NCBI GenBank assembly: GCA_904420265.1
Contig: CAJFUU010000145.1
Span: 1-5,635 of the forward strand
DNA from: an uncultured Clostridia bacterium
GTDB taxonomy: Bacteria; Bacillota; Clostridia; Christensenellales; Aristaeellaceae
Length of the DNA stretch: 5,635 bases
Reading direction: 5' to 3'
Shown here: positions 1-5,635 of the stretch, piece after piece
Numbering within the stretch: the first letter of the stretch is position 1
How the letters are laid out: each line of letters begins with the position of its first letter
Program-made: the position numbers and the translations under genes
Notes under the pieces: generated by a model
Told to the model about the DNA's origin: nothing
Seen by the model: the letters and a program-made list of their open reading frames with translations, nothing else
Database searches by the model: none

Positions 1-587
1 AATCCATCCCTTTTCGGATATCGCCATACAGCCCGCCTAATCGCGCCCTTCCGACAAGTACATGCCTTCCCGGATGTGGCATGGCGCGCAAGCGCGACTT
101 GGAATGGGGAAAACCGCGCGCAACATGAAAGACGCGACCGCCCGGAAATTCAGCCCCATTCAGACGCTATGCACACAAACGCCATTCACCCACAAATCGA
201 CCGAACGCGGGTATTGCTTAACGCCATATCCATTGGGGTATGCACCCCTTGCGAGCGCCAAATAACGGCCGCAAAAGACGTTCCGTCCCTTTGCGCGTTT
301 GGACGCTGGACGATTTATGACACGCCAAAGCGCAGCAATCATGCAATCACAGCCCCGCCCGAAAGATTCAAGCCCCCGACGGCGTTCCGCTTCAAGAAAC
401 ACCGCTGGGAGTTTTGTATGCCGGCGGCGCGCAATCGGAGCCGCGGATGGCCGCCGGGCTTTGAGCGCTTTCGAGGCAAATCATCCGCATGGTCAAATGC
501 GCGTGAAATCAGCAAAGCCCTTGCACAAAACGCGGTTGAAGCAGCGCATTTGCTCCGCCGGAAGCGCCGGAGCATCTCTTCGTCCGC
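1..587. other. No convincing gene; intergenic or decayed sequence downstream of the kinase
   Basis: This stretch lies beyond the stop codon of the minus-strand kinase. Open frames exist on both strands (for example 76-603 plus and 160-402 minus), but their translations are rich in Arg, Pro, Ser and Cys, show no recognisable motif, and lack a good ribosome binding site. I also see no tRNA or rRNA signature. Small structures are present: a 22-base hairpin just after the kinase stop (552-573) and a short palindrome GGGGTATGCACCCC (235-248, 5-bp stem). It could be a long intergenic spacer or the remains of an old gene; the sequence alone does not decide. Confidence 0.6.
552..573 (-). terminator. 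Hairpin just downstream of the kinase stop
   Basis: The 22 bases form a hairpin with a 6-bp GCTCCG/CGGAGC stem, one mismatch and two further pairs closing a 4-base loop. It begins 14 bases past the kinase stop on the minus strand, where a transcript end is expected. It is not followed by a T-run on that strand (the next bases are AAATGCGC), so it is not a textbook intrinsic terminator. A 3'-end stabilising stem or a chance structure is possible. Confidence 0.3.
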
Positions 588-2087
588 TCAATCGCGGCCG
601 TAGATGTGACGGCAGGCATTGTACATGCGCTTGTACTGAGCAAAGCGCTCGTCGTATTCGGCCTTGTGGTCGCCGCGCGGCTCAAAGGTCTCGCCGGCAT
701 GCACCAGCGCCTGCGCGGCCTCGTCGAAGGAGGCGAACTGCCCCGTCGCCAGACCGCAGAGCATCGCCATGCCCACGGTGCCAGCCTGCGCTTCGCGCGT
801 GCGCGTGATGGGCAGGCCAAAGATGTCGGCGCGGATTTGCAAGGCTTCCGGGGAAGCGCCCCCGCCGCCGGCCATCAGCGCGTCAAAGCGCATGCCGAAG
901 CGGGAGAGCAGTTCCAGATTGATACGCATTTCATAGGCCATGCCTTCGAGAATGGCGCGATAAACGTCCGCCGCCGTAGTGCCCAGCGTCAGGCCCGCCA
1001 GCATGCCCTTGGCCTCGGCGTCCATGTGCGGAGTGCCGGTGCCGCCCAGATGCGGCAGGAAAAGCACGGGGGAAGGCGCGTCGCCCAAAGACTTGTTCAA
1101 TTCGTCGTAGGCGCTTTTGCCCTCGGCGCGGCAACGGTCGCGCAACTCGGCGGCGAACTGATCGCGGTACCATTTCAGGGCCGCGCCCGCCGTGTTGTTG
1201 AACACCAGCGCCAGGTAGCGCCCCGGCACCGCGTGCGGCTCGGCGCAGATATTGTAGCGGAACATGCCCTTGAGGTTCATCTCATCCGGCAGCACGCAGG
1301 AAATGCACTCGGCGCTGCCGATGCCGTCGGCGGCCTGGCCGGGATGCAACGCGCCCGCGCCCAGGGCGGCGGCAATTTGGTCGTGCACGCCGGAGACAAT
1401 CACGGGATTGCCGGCAATGCCAAGTTCCCGCGCCACGCTGTCCAGCATGCGCCCCACGGGGTGACCCGCCGGCACATAGCGCGGCAGCCAGGCGCGCGAA
1501 AAACCGAAGGCCTCCAGCGTTTTGTCGTTCCAGTCGCCCTTGAAGCGGTCGAACAGAAGCGTCCGCGACGCCAACGAACCGTCCGCCGTGGCCTCGCCGG
1601 AGAGCATGTAGGCAATAAAGCCGCTGTACGGAAGAATTTTTTCCGTCTTTTCCAACACTTCCGGGCGGTGCTTTTTCAGCCACAGCAGCTTGGGCAGGGT
1701 GAACATGAAATTGATGGGCATGCCGGAGGTGCGCATCAGTTCGTCCGCGTCCACCTGCGCGCGCAAATCGTCCAGTTCGCCGCTGCCGCGCACGTCCGTG
1801 AAGAAGATGCTGTCGCACACGCTTTTGCCGTCGCGGCCGATGCATACGACGGCTTCGCCGAACGAGGCCGTCGCCAGCGCCTCGATGGGCGCGTCGCAGG
1901 CGGCGACCACTTCCTTAAGCACGGCTTTGACCGCTTCCCACACGTCCGCAGGGCGCAATTCCACCCATCCCGGCGCGGGAAAGCGCAGGTTATATTCGCG
2001 GTAGGCGCTGGCAAGCGCCTGCCCGTTGTGGGAAATGACCGTCGCCTTGCTGCCGGTCGTGCCCACATCCAGTCCGATATAGGCCAT
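588..2087 (-). CDS. FGGY-family carbohydrate kinase (xylulokinase-like)
   Basis: This 499-residue cytoplasmic sugar kinase should transfer phosphate from ATP to a ketose or polyol, and its length is normal for the FGGY family. The N-terminal actin-like fold opens with GLDVGTTGSKA (residues 5-15), the phosphate-binding loop. PGWVELRPADVW (39-50) is typical of the family, D236 in GVHDQ is the likely catalytic base, and AGGGGASPEALQIRADIFG (406-424) is the C-terminal FGGY signature with the adenine-site glycines. ATG at 2087 is chosen because GGGAGG lies 8 bases upstream. It follows the isomerase gene in the same direction after 308 bases, so the pair probably acts in sequence: isomerise, then phosphorylate. 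The family covers xylulo-, fuculo-, ribulo-, glucono- and glycerol kinases. The xylulokinase GQMHG-type motif is replaced by SFGEAVV (75-81), so xylulose should not be assumed. Confidence 0.93.
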   Translation of the reverse strand: MAYIGLDVGTTGSKATVISHNGQALASAYREYNLRFPAPGWVELRPADVWEAVKAVLKEVVAACDAPIEALATASFGEAVVCIGRDGKSVCDSIFFTDVRGSGELDDLRAQVDADELMRTSGMPINFMFTLPKLLWLKKHRPEVLEKTEKILPYSGFIAYMLSGEATADGSLASRTLLFDRFKGDWNDKTLEAFGFSRAWLPRYVPAGHPVGRMLDSVARELGIAGNPVIVSGVHDQIAAALGAGALHPGQAADGIGSAECISCVLPDEMNLKGMFRYNICAEPHAVPGRYLALVFNNTAGAALKWYRDQFAAELRDRCRAEGKSAYDELNKSLGDAPSPVLFLPHLGGTGTPHMDAEAKGMLAGLTLGTTAADVYRAILEGMAYEMRINLELLSRFGMRFDALMAGGGGASPEALQIRADIFGLPITRTREAQAGTVGMAMLCGLATGQFASFDEAAQALVHAGETFEPRGDHKAEYDERFAQYKRMYNACRHIYGRD

Positions 2088-2395
2088 AACGGCCGCCTCC
2101 CTCCGCCCACAACGGGCAAAGATTTCGGGGCGCCTGCGGCACGCCGGGAGCGCGCCGCTTCGCAGAGCGTGGATAAGGTCTGCGAACGCAAAACTGTCTT
2201 TCCAGGAAAGAAGACAAATCCCGGCTTATAGCGCGGGCCCTGCATGTAAAGCGCAACGGACCGTCTTGCACAGGCGCTTGATCCGCCGTTTGCTTCATGC
2301 TTTGAGGCCTTCAGGCGCCTGCCGCTTCACAGACCGCGCCAACATTCTGCCGGGCGGCGCGCTGCAAAGAGCGCGGCCGCCCGATGGAAGTTTTT
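2088..2395. other. Spacer between isomerase and kinase genes
   Basis: This 308-base gap between two same-strand genes has no credible ORF. It contains a strong hairpin next to the isomerase stop (2351-2383), an inverted repeat AAGCGC/GCGCTT (2249-2254 and 2274-2279), and an imperfect hairpin near 2195-2216 followed on the minus strand by GTTTTG, which is at most a weak terminator. A possible minus-strand -10, TATAAG (2225-2230), has TTTACA (2245-2250) upstream, but the 14-base spacing is too short for a good promoter. The kinase Shine-Dalgarno sequence, GGGAGG, lies at its left end. The gap length and structures leave open whether the kinase is co-transcribed or has its own promoter. Confidence 0.6.
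2351..2383. repeat. Strong GC-rich hairpin after the isomerase stop
   Basis: CGGGCGGCGCGC (2351-2362) pairs with the GC-rich arm at 2371-2383 through 12 base pairs with one bulged C. A further T-A pair closes a 6-base GCAAAG loop. It starts 12 bases past the isomerase stop on the minus strand. The T-run (2391-2397) lies on the plus-strand side, so for sugar-gene transcription there is no U-tract after the stem. It could protect the 3' end of an isomerase message or act as a weak terminator for antisense plus-strand transcription. Confidence 0.5.
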
Positions 2396-3787
2396 TTAGA
2401 TGTCGATGCGCTTGTAGCCCAGGTATTTCACCAGAGCCTCGTCAATGGCGCGCTCCCAGTCTCCGAAGGTGAAGGTGGTGTGATGACGGAAGCCGCCGTA
2501 GCAGATGTTCTGCAGCTTGCGCTGGAGGTCTTCGGAATGCATCACGCCGGGCGTGCCGAAGTATTCGGGCTCGATTTCGTCGGTGGTGATCTCGCCGGTG
2601 CTCATGTAGAACTGGCACTCGCCGTTGTCGGTGCGGCCGCCCACATAGGTGATGAGGCCGGGCTTGATGCGGCCCACATTCAGGCCCCAGGAGCAGTTCG
2701 TGCCGGAACCCTTGACGAACATCTTGTGCTCTTCAATGACACCGGGCTTGGTCATCATATCGACCGGCACCGGGCCGCAGTGGAAGAGGATCAGCTTGTT
2801 GGGGTCGGTGCCATAGTTGTTGTTCAGGTCGCAGCAGGCGACGGAGGCCTGCGAGGCGGCGTGCAGCGCGGCCATGGGGTAGACGTTGGAAACGTCGGCC
2901 TCGCACGCGGCGGGAATGCCCATCATGTTCAGGCAGCCCAGCAGCGAGCAGGGCGCGATGCGCAACTCTTCCTGAATCTCCGGCCAACAGCGCAGCGATA
3001 CGGCGCCCAGGTTGTGCTCCTCGACGTAGGCCTGCATGGTGGCGCCAAAGCGTGAAAGCGCCTTTTCGGCGTATTCAGGCGCGCCTTCGAAGCTCATGGC
3101 GGCGTGCAAACGCTCGTTCCATTCCTTCACCAGCGCGTCGGTATCGTTCATCTTGCGGTAGCGGGCCAGCAGAGCGGAGAGGTCGTAGGTTTCGACTTCG
3201 ACGCCGCGGCGCTCCATGGCGATTTCATCGTAGCGCACGCTCTTGAAAGCGGTGGTGCGGGCGCCGAACGCGCCGACGCGCAGATGGCGCATCGCCTTGA
3301 CGATGCGGCAAATGGCGGCAAAATCGCGCAGTTCGCTGTCAAACTCTTCGCTGAGGGGATGCATCACAAACGGCTGGCCGGAAGTGAACTTGAAATCCAT
3401 CTGCTTGAACACGCTGCAAAGGCCCAGCTTGCCGCAGAAGGCGTCGCGCCGGCGGGCGAAGTCCATCTTGCCGATTTCGTCGGGGTAGGCCTGCACCAGC
3501 ACGGGCACGGTCACGTCGCACAGGGCGGCCTTGATGCCGTTTTCATCGCCGAAGTTGGGCAGCGTGACGATTACGCCGTCGTACTCGCCGTAGTGCTCGT
3601 CCAGGAATTTGTGGAACTTCATGCCCTCCTGCGTGGTTTCCACCGCACCGTAGCGGGTCAGGGACGGATCCATCATCAACAGCTCAATGCCATGCTTGGC
3701 CGCCGCCTGCGTCATTTCCTTACGCGCGTCGTCGAGAAACTCGCTGGGGAAGAAGCCCCTGTTTGCCACCAAAAGCGCCATTTTCAT
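2396..3787 (-). CDS. L-fucose/L-arabinose isomerase family protein
   Basis: This 463-residue soluble protein resembles the L-fucose/L-arabinose isomerase superfamily, metal-dependent aldose-ketose isomerases. The N-terminal part (about 1-165) has the Rossmann-like look of the family (MALLVANRGFF at 3-13, YDGVIVTLPNFGD at 69-81). The C-terminal half carries conserved family blocks: RCWPE (266-270), GIPAACEADV (290-299), DLNNNYG (320-326), FHCGP (335-339) and GFRHH (432-436). By analogy with the family's Glu, Asp and His metal ligands, E296, D320 and H435 or H436 are candidates; this assignment is inference. The ATG at 3787 is preferred over the one two codons later because AAAGGAGG sits 9 bases upstream of it. 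The kinase gene downstream fits an isomerase-kinase catabolic pair. No transporter or aldolase is in view, so the substrate stays open, and a role on a sugar derivative is possible. Confidence 0.88.
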   Translation of the reverse strand: MKMALLVANRGFFPSEFLDDARKEMTQAAAKHGIELLMMDPSLTRYGAVETTQEGMKFHKFLDEHYGEYDGVIVTLPNFGDENGIKAALCDVTVPVLVQAYPDEIGKMDFARRRDAFCGKLGLCSVFKQMDFKFTSGQPFVMHPLSEEFDSELRDFAAICRIVKAMRHLRVGAFGARTTAFKSVRYDEIAMERRGVEVETYDLSALLARYRKMNDTDALVKEWNERLHAAMSFEGAPEYAEKALSRFGATMQAYVEEHNLGAVSLRCWPEIQEELRIAPCSLLGCLNMMGIPAACEADVSNVYPMAALHAASQASVACCDLNNNYGTDPNKLILFHCGPVPVDMMTKPGVIEEHKMFVKGSGTNCSWGLNVGRIKPGLITYVGGRTDNGECQFYMSTGEITTDEIEPEYFGTPGVMHSEDLQRKLQNICYGGFRHHTTFTFGDWERAIDEALVKYLGYKRIDI

Positions 3788-3839
3788 TGTCCATGTCCTC
3801 CTTTTAGACCTTGGAATTCACATTTTTCGCTTATGGACC

Positions 3840-3884
3840 AAAAAAACGCGGTAGAAAAAACGTTTTCCATCCTCTCTCTACCGC
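3840..3884 (-). promoter_or_regulatory. Leader inverted repeat with U-tract: attenuator or operator candidate
   Basis: On the minus strand GCGGTAGA (3884-3877) is repeated as its exact complement TCTACCGC (3855-3848), with 21 bases between, followed by G and seven T residues (3846-3840). A stem followed by a U-run between a promoter and a start codon is the form of an intrinsic terminator, so it may attenuate transcription of the sugar genes. The predicted transcript start (about 3882) falls inside the first arm, which would shorten the RNA stem to 6 bp, and the loop is long. The same repeat could therefore instead be a DNA operator over the start site. The two readings cannot be separated here. 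Confidence 0.45.
3855..3868. promoter_or_regulatory. Possible CcpA-type cre site
   Basis: The 14 bases AAAAAACGTTTTCC match the known Bacillota catabolite-responsive element TGWAANCGNTNWCA except at its two first bases and the last. The near-palindromic core AAAACGTTTT is intact. It lies about 14-27 bases downstream of the predicted start of the isomerase transcript, a position where bound CcpA is known to block elongation, and the genes are sugar catabolic. Three mismatches and an AT-rich setting make chance a real alternative. Confidence 0.35.
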
Positions 3885-3888
3885 TAAT

Positions 3889-3918
3889 ATTCTATCACAG
3901 TGTAAAAACAGTCGTCAA
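3889..3918 (-). promoter_or_regulatory. Promoter of the isomerase gene
   Basis: Read on the minus strand, TTGACG (3918-3913) and TAGAAT (3894-3889) are separated by 18 bases, and TGA directly before TAGAAT gives an extended -10. Each hexamer matches the housekeeping consensus at five of six positions. The predicted start is near 3882, giving a leader of about 95 bases to the isomerase ATG. It is the best promoter match seen upstream of the sugar genes. Confidence 0.65.
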
Positions 3919-3935
3919 GCGCAGCGCGCCAAAAA

Positions 3936-3983
3936 CACAAAAATTTCTTGTGCCGACGCACTTTTTTTACCCTGCCGGCACAA
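3936..3983. promoter_or_regulatory. Overlapping palindrome and inverted repeat of CACAA/TTGTG half-sites
   Basis: CACAAAAATTTCTTGTG (3936-3952) is a near-perfect palindrome with one wobble position. Its right half-site starts TTGTGCCG (3948-3955), which recurs as the exact complement CGGCACAA at 3976-3983 after a 20-base spacer. Three CACAA-type half-sites thus lie between the two divergent promoters. The palindrome centre is about 62 bases upstream of the predicted isomerase start, a usual place for an activator. A regulator gene is not in the window, so the binding protein is unknown. Confidence 0.35.
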
Positions 3984-4011
3984 AGTTTTGCCGCCCTGCC
4001 ACAGCTTTTCC

Positions 4012-4040
4012 TTGCTCGCGGCGGCGGAATGTAGTATAAT
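4012..4040 (+). promoter_or_regulatory. Promoter of the DNA methyltransferase gene
   Basis: A perfect -10 hexamer TATAAT (4035-4040) lies 17 bases after TTGCTC (4012-4017), a weak -35. Transcription would begin near 4047, giving a leader of about 26 bases that carries the GGGGAGG ribosome binding site. The promoter also helps fix the gene start: an in-frame TTG at 4040 overlaps the -10 box and would not be transcribed. Confidence 0.6.
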
Positions 4041-4072
4041 TGAGTGAAAACACACGGCGGGGAGGATGCTGC

Positions 4073-5305
4073 ATGCGCGCGACACAGACGGCGGTGGGCC
4101 GCGAACGCTACGAGGGCAAAGGCAGCGCGGGCTGCTTTTACCTGGGCAACGCGCCGCGCGTGTTGGAGGAAATGGCGCGCAGCGAGGGCGGCGCGATAAA
4201 GCTCGTCTACATGGACCCGCCGTTTCTCACCGGCGAACAGTTCGTTATGCGCGCGCGCATGGGTGCGGCGCAGTGGAAGGCGGGGAAGGGTTCCCTGGTG
4301 TTGCCCGCTTTCAGCGACGACCTCGCCCCCCAGGAATATTACGCGATGATGCGCAGCGTGCTGGAAAGCTGCCGCGCCCTGCTCAGCGAAGACGGCATGC
4401 TCTTTCTGCACTGCGATTTCCGCACTTCGGCGCGCCTGCGCCTGTTGATGGACGAAGTGTTCGGGGAGAAAAACCTGCTCAACGAAATCGTATGGGCCTA
4501 TCACACCGGCGGTACGGCGCGGCGCTATTTCAGCCGCAAGCACGACACCATCCTTTTTTACCGCAAAACGCGCCGGTACGATTTCAATATTTCCGCCGTG
4601 CTGCGCGCGCCTGTGGAACCGAGACAAAACCACATGCGCCGCCATGTGGACCCGGACGGCCGCGTTTACCGCTCCATCCGTTCCGGGGGGAGGGTGTATA
4701 CCTATTATGACGACGACCCCGTGCCGCCCAGCGACGTGTGGGACGACGTCAGCCACCTGCAACAGCGCGACCCGCAGCGAACCGGGTACGACACGCAAAA
4801 GCCCCTGGCGTTGCTGGAGCGCATCGTGCGCTGCGCTTCCCGCGAGGGCGAGGCGGTGCTCGATCCCTTTGCCGGCTCCGGAACCACGCTGGAAGCCGCG
4901 CACCGGCTGGGCCGCCGCTTCGTGGGGATAGACAAGTGCCCGCTTACGCCCAACATATTGCGCCGCCGGCTCGACGGCGCGCCGTGGGAACTGGTGCAGC
5001 CCCCGCAGACGGCGGATGGCGCCTGCGAGGTGGACGTGTTGCAGGGCGTGGGTTTTTACCATATTTCCCTGCGCGAACTTCCCATGGCCTGGGACGCGCT
5101 GGACAATTGGGCGCTGGGCTATTTACGCGCGGGAGAAATGCGCGTGCTTTCCCAGGCCGCGCGTTCGCGCCGCAACCCGGAACTGCCGCGGGAGATGGAA
5201 ATTCCCGTTTATGAAGGCGAAATCGCTTTGCGGCTGTCGGATGTGTACGGAAAAAGTTTCTACTATAAATTAAATACGAGAGAAATTAACAACGGGGCGA
5301 TATAA
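4073..5305 (+). CDS. Beta-class site-specific DNA methyltransferase (probably N6-adenine)
   Basis: This 410-residue protein has the N6/N4 DNA methyltransferase motif order of the beta class. Catalytic motif IV is DPPF (48-51), followed by a block like type III Mod and related enzymes (GMLFLHCDFRTS at 108-119, NEIVW at 137-141). A likely target-recognition region spans roughly 145-235. TQKP (241-244) precedes the S-adenosylmethionine-binding motif DPFAGSGTT (264-272), and VGID (284-287) supplies an acidic ligand. DPPF favours adenine over N4-cytosine, which usually has SPPY. ATG at 4073 has GGAGG 7 bases upstream; a longer form from TTG at 4040 would begin in the promoter. Residues from about 305 to 410 form an extension I cannot assign. 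The last codons are AT-rich with TTA, AGA and ATA, unlike the GC-rich body. No restriction gene is adjacent, so it appears orphan within this window. Confidence 0.9.
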   Translation: MRATQTAVGRERYEGKGSAGCFYLGNAPRVLEEMARSEGGAIKLVYMDPPFLTGEQFVMRARMGAAQWKAGKGSLVLPAFSDDLAPQEYYAMMRSVLESCRALLSEDGMLFLHCDFRTSARLRLLMDEVFGEKNLLNEIVWAYHTGGTARRYFSRKHDTILFYRKTRRYDFNISAVLRAPVEPRQNHMRRHVDPDGRVYRSIRSGGRVYTYYDDDPVPPSDVWDDVSHLQQRDPQRTGYDTQKPLALLERIVRCASREGEAVLDPFAGSGTTLEAAHRLGRRFVGIDKCPLTPNILRRRLDGAPWELVQPPQTADGACEVDVLQGVGFYHISLRELPMAWDALDNWALGYLRAGEMRVLSQAARSRRNPELPREMEIPVYEGEIALRLSDVYGKSFYYKLNTREINNGAI

Positions 5306-5306
5306 T
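5301..5306 (+). promoter_or_regulatory. Possible -10 element for the ferredoxin-VorB operon
   Basis: A perfect TATAAT hexamer overlaps the methyltransferase stop codon (TAA at 5303-5305). A start near 5313 would give a leader of about 25 bases to the ferredoxin ATG. The -35 region is poor: GAGAGA lies at 17-base spacing and there is no extended -10. No terminator separates the two genes, so read-through from the methyltransferase promoter is also possible. Confidence 0.45.
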
Positions 5307-5337
5307 AGAGTTTATCAAGCTTTTGGAGGAAAGCAGC

Positions 5338-5547
5338 ATGGCAAAAATCTCATTCGACACCGACGCCTGCAAGGGCTGCGGCCTCTGCGTGCAGGCATGT
5401 CCGCGGAAGCTGATTCAGCTTTCGACGCACATCAACAAAAAGGGTTACAACGCAGCTTACTGCACCGATGAAGAAAAGTGCGTAGCCTGCGGCATGTGCT
5501 ACCAGATGTGTCCGGACTGCGTGATTCGTGTGGAAAGGCAGGCATAA
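5338..5547 (+). CDS. Two-[4Fe-4S] ferredoxin, delta subunit of a 2-oxoacid:ferredoxin oxidoreductase
   Basis: This 69-residue cytoplasmic iron-sulfur protein carries two classic cluster motifs: C11, C14, C17, C21 followed by Pro, and C48, C51, C54, C58 followed by Pro. Two extra cysteines (C42, C61) lie outside the motifs. The small size and the position just before a VorB-type alpha subunit identify it as the electron-transfer subunit (KorD/VorD type), which passes electrons from the thiamine-diphosphate site towards soluble ferredoxin. ATG at 5338 is chosen because GGAGGA lies 7 bases upstream; an in-frame TTG at 5323 overlaps that ribosome binding site. The stop is 2 bases before the next ATG, so the two are translated from one message. 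A stand-alone ferredoxin is unlikely given this arrangement. Confidence 0.9.
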   Translation: MAKISFDTDACKGCGLCVQACPRKLIQLSTHINKKGYNAAYCTDEEKCVACGMCYQMCPDCVIRVERQA

Positions 5548-5549
5548 AA

Positions 5550-5635
5550 ATGAACCGACAGATGATGAAGGGCAACGAGGCCATCGCGGAAGCCGCCGTG
5601 CAGGCGGGTTGCCGCTACTATTTCGGCTATCCGAT
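5550..5635 (+). CDS. vorB: 2-oxoacid:ferredoxin oxidoreductase alpha subunit, VorB-type (partial, cut by window edge)
   Basis: Only the first 28 residues are present. MKGNEAIAEAAVQAGCRYYF (residues 6-25) followed by GYP is the hallmark start of the pyrimidine-binding alpha subunit in the VorB/KorA group. This subunit works with beta, gamma and delta partners to oxidise 2-oxoacids to acyl-CoA while reducing ferredoxin. The wording is closest to subunits annotated as 3-methyl-2-oxobutanoate dehydrogenase (VorB), but 2-oxoglutarate enzymes (KorA) share this segment, so substrate is not settled. The start at 5550 is 2 bases after the ferredoxin stop, with a modest GGAAAGG about 12 bases upstream; ATGs at 5562 and 5565 are alternatives. 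The beta and gamma genes are expected just past the right edge. Confidence 0.82.
   Translation, partial: MNRQMMKGNEAIAEAAVQAGCRYYFGYP

Noticed and set aside
273..287. Mini hairpin GACG/CGTC followed by four T on the minus strand as a terminator
   Set aside because: The stem is only 4 bp and the T-run is short, so it is too weak to call.
76..603. 175-residue plus-strand open frame in the left region
   Set aside because: No ribosome binding site, no protein-like pattern, and its end overlaps the kinase gene on the other strand.
606..2231. 541-residue open frame on the plus strand, opposite the kinase
   Set aside because: It is a long antisense shadow of a GC-rich gene. Its translation is rich in Arg, Ala, His and Gln with no motif, while the minus strand encodes an intact FGGY kinase with a good ribosome binding site.
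2384..3055. 223-residue plus-strand open frame opposite the isomerase C-terminus
   Set aside because: It mirrors the isomerase codon pattern and is rich in Val, Gly, Ala and His without any motif, so it is a shadow.
3952..3967. GTGC-CGAC-GCAC followed by seven T on the plus strand as a terminator
   Set aside because: The 4-bp stem is too short, and no plus-strand gene ends upstream of it. The bases are better explained as part of the larger CACAA/TTGTG repeat.
3104..4039. 311-residue plus-strand open frame opposite the isomerase
   Set aside because: It runs antisense to the conserved isomerase and then through promoter sequence. The translation is compositionally odd and lacks family motifs.
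4040..4072. Upstream TTG start extending the methyltransferase by 11 residues
   Set aside because: The TTG overlaps the -10 hexamer and lies upstream of the predicted transcript start, whereas ATG at 4073 has a well-spaced GGAGG.
3884..5062. 392-residue open frame on the minus strand, opposite the methyltransferase
   Set aside because: The plus-strand methyltransferase has complete catalytic motifs. The antisense translation has no recognisable motif and runs on through the AT-rich divergent control region.

Overview
The window looks like chromosomal DNA from a GC-rich anaerobic member of the Bacillota (Clostridia-like). This is inferred from strong GGAGG-type ribosome binding sites, good sigma-A-like promoters, and the start of a 2-oxoacid:ferredoxin oxidoreductase operon, which is typical of strict anaerobes. 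No phage, insertion sequence, CRISPR array, rRNA or tRNA was recognised.

Layout: positions 1-587 hold no convincing gene. A two-gene sugar module lies on the minus strand, read right to left: an L-fucose/L-arabinose isomerase-type protein (3787-2396), then, after a 308-base gap with secondary structure, an FGGY-family carbohydrate kinase (2087-588). A 285-base AT-rich divergent control region (3788-4072) separates this module from a plus-strand beta-class DNA methyltransferase (4073-5305). The tail of the methyltransferase gene overlaps a TATAAT element. Next come a small two-cluster ferredoxin (5338-5547) and, 2 bases later, the start of a VorB-type alpha subunit that runs off the right edge.

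Working together: the isomerase and kinase should turn an aldose-type sugar or sugar derivative into a ketose phosphate; the substrate cannot be read from sequence. The ferredoxin and VorB are the delta and alpha subunits of a CoA-dependent 2-oxoacid:ferredoxin oxidoreductase, probably for branched-chain 2-oxoacids. The methyltransferase has no restriction partner in view and no metabolic link to either flank, so it is either an orphan epigenetic modifier or an insertion between housekeeping operons.

The most information-rich non-coding stretch is the divergent region. It has a TTGACG/TAGAAT promoter for the sugar genes, an 8-bp-arm inverted repeat at the transcript start followed by seven U residues on the sugar-gene strand, a cre-like core inside that repeat, a second long inverted repeat plus a palindrome built from CACAA/TTGTG half-sites, and a TATAAT promoter for the methyltransferase. 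I found no clear evidence of a wholly new system. The best leads are this control region and the orphan methyltransferase with its unassigned C-terminal extension.
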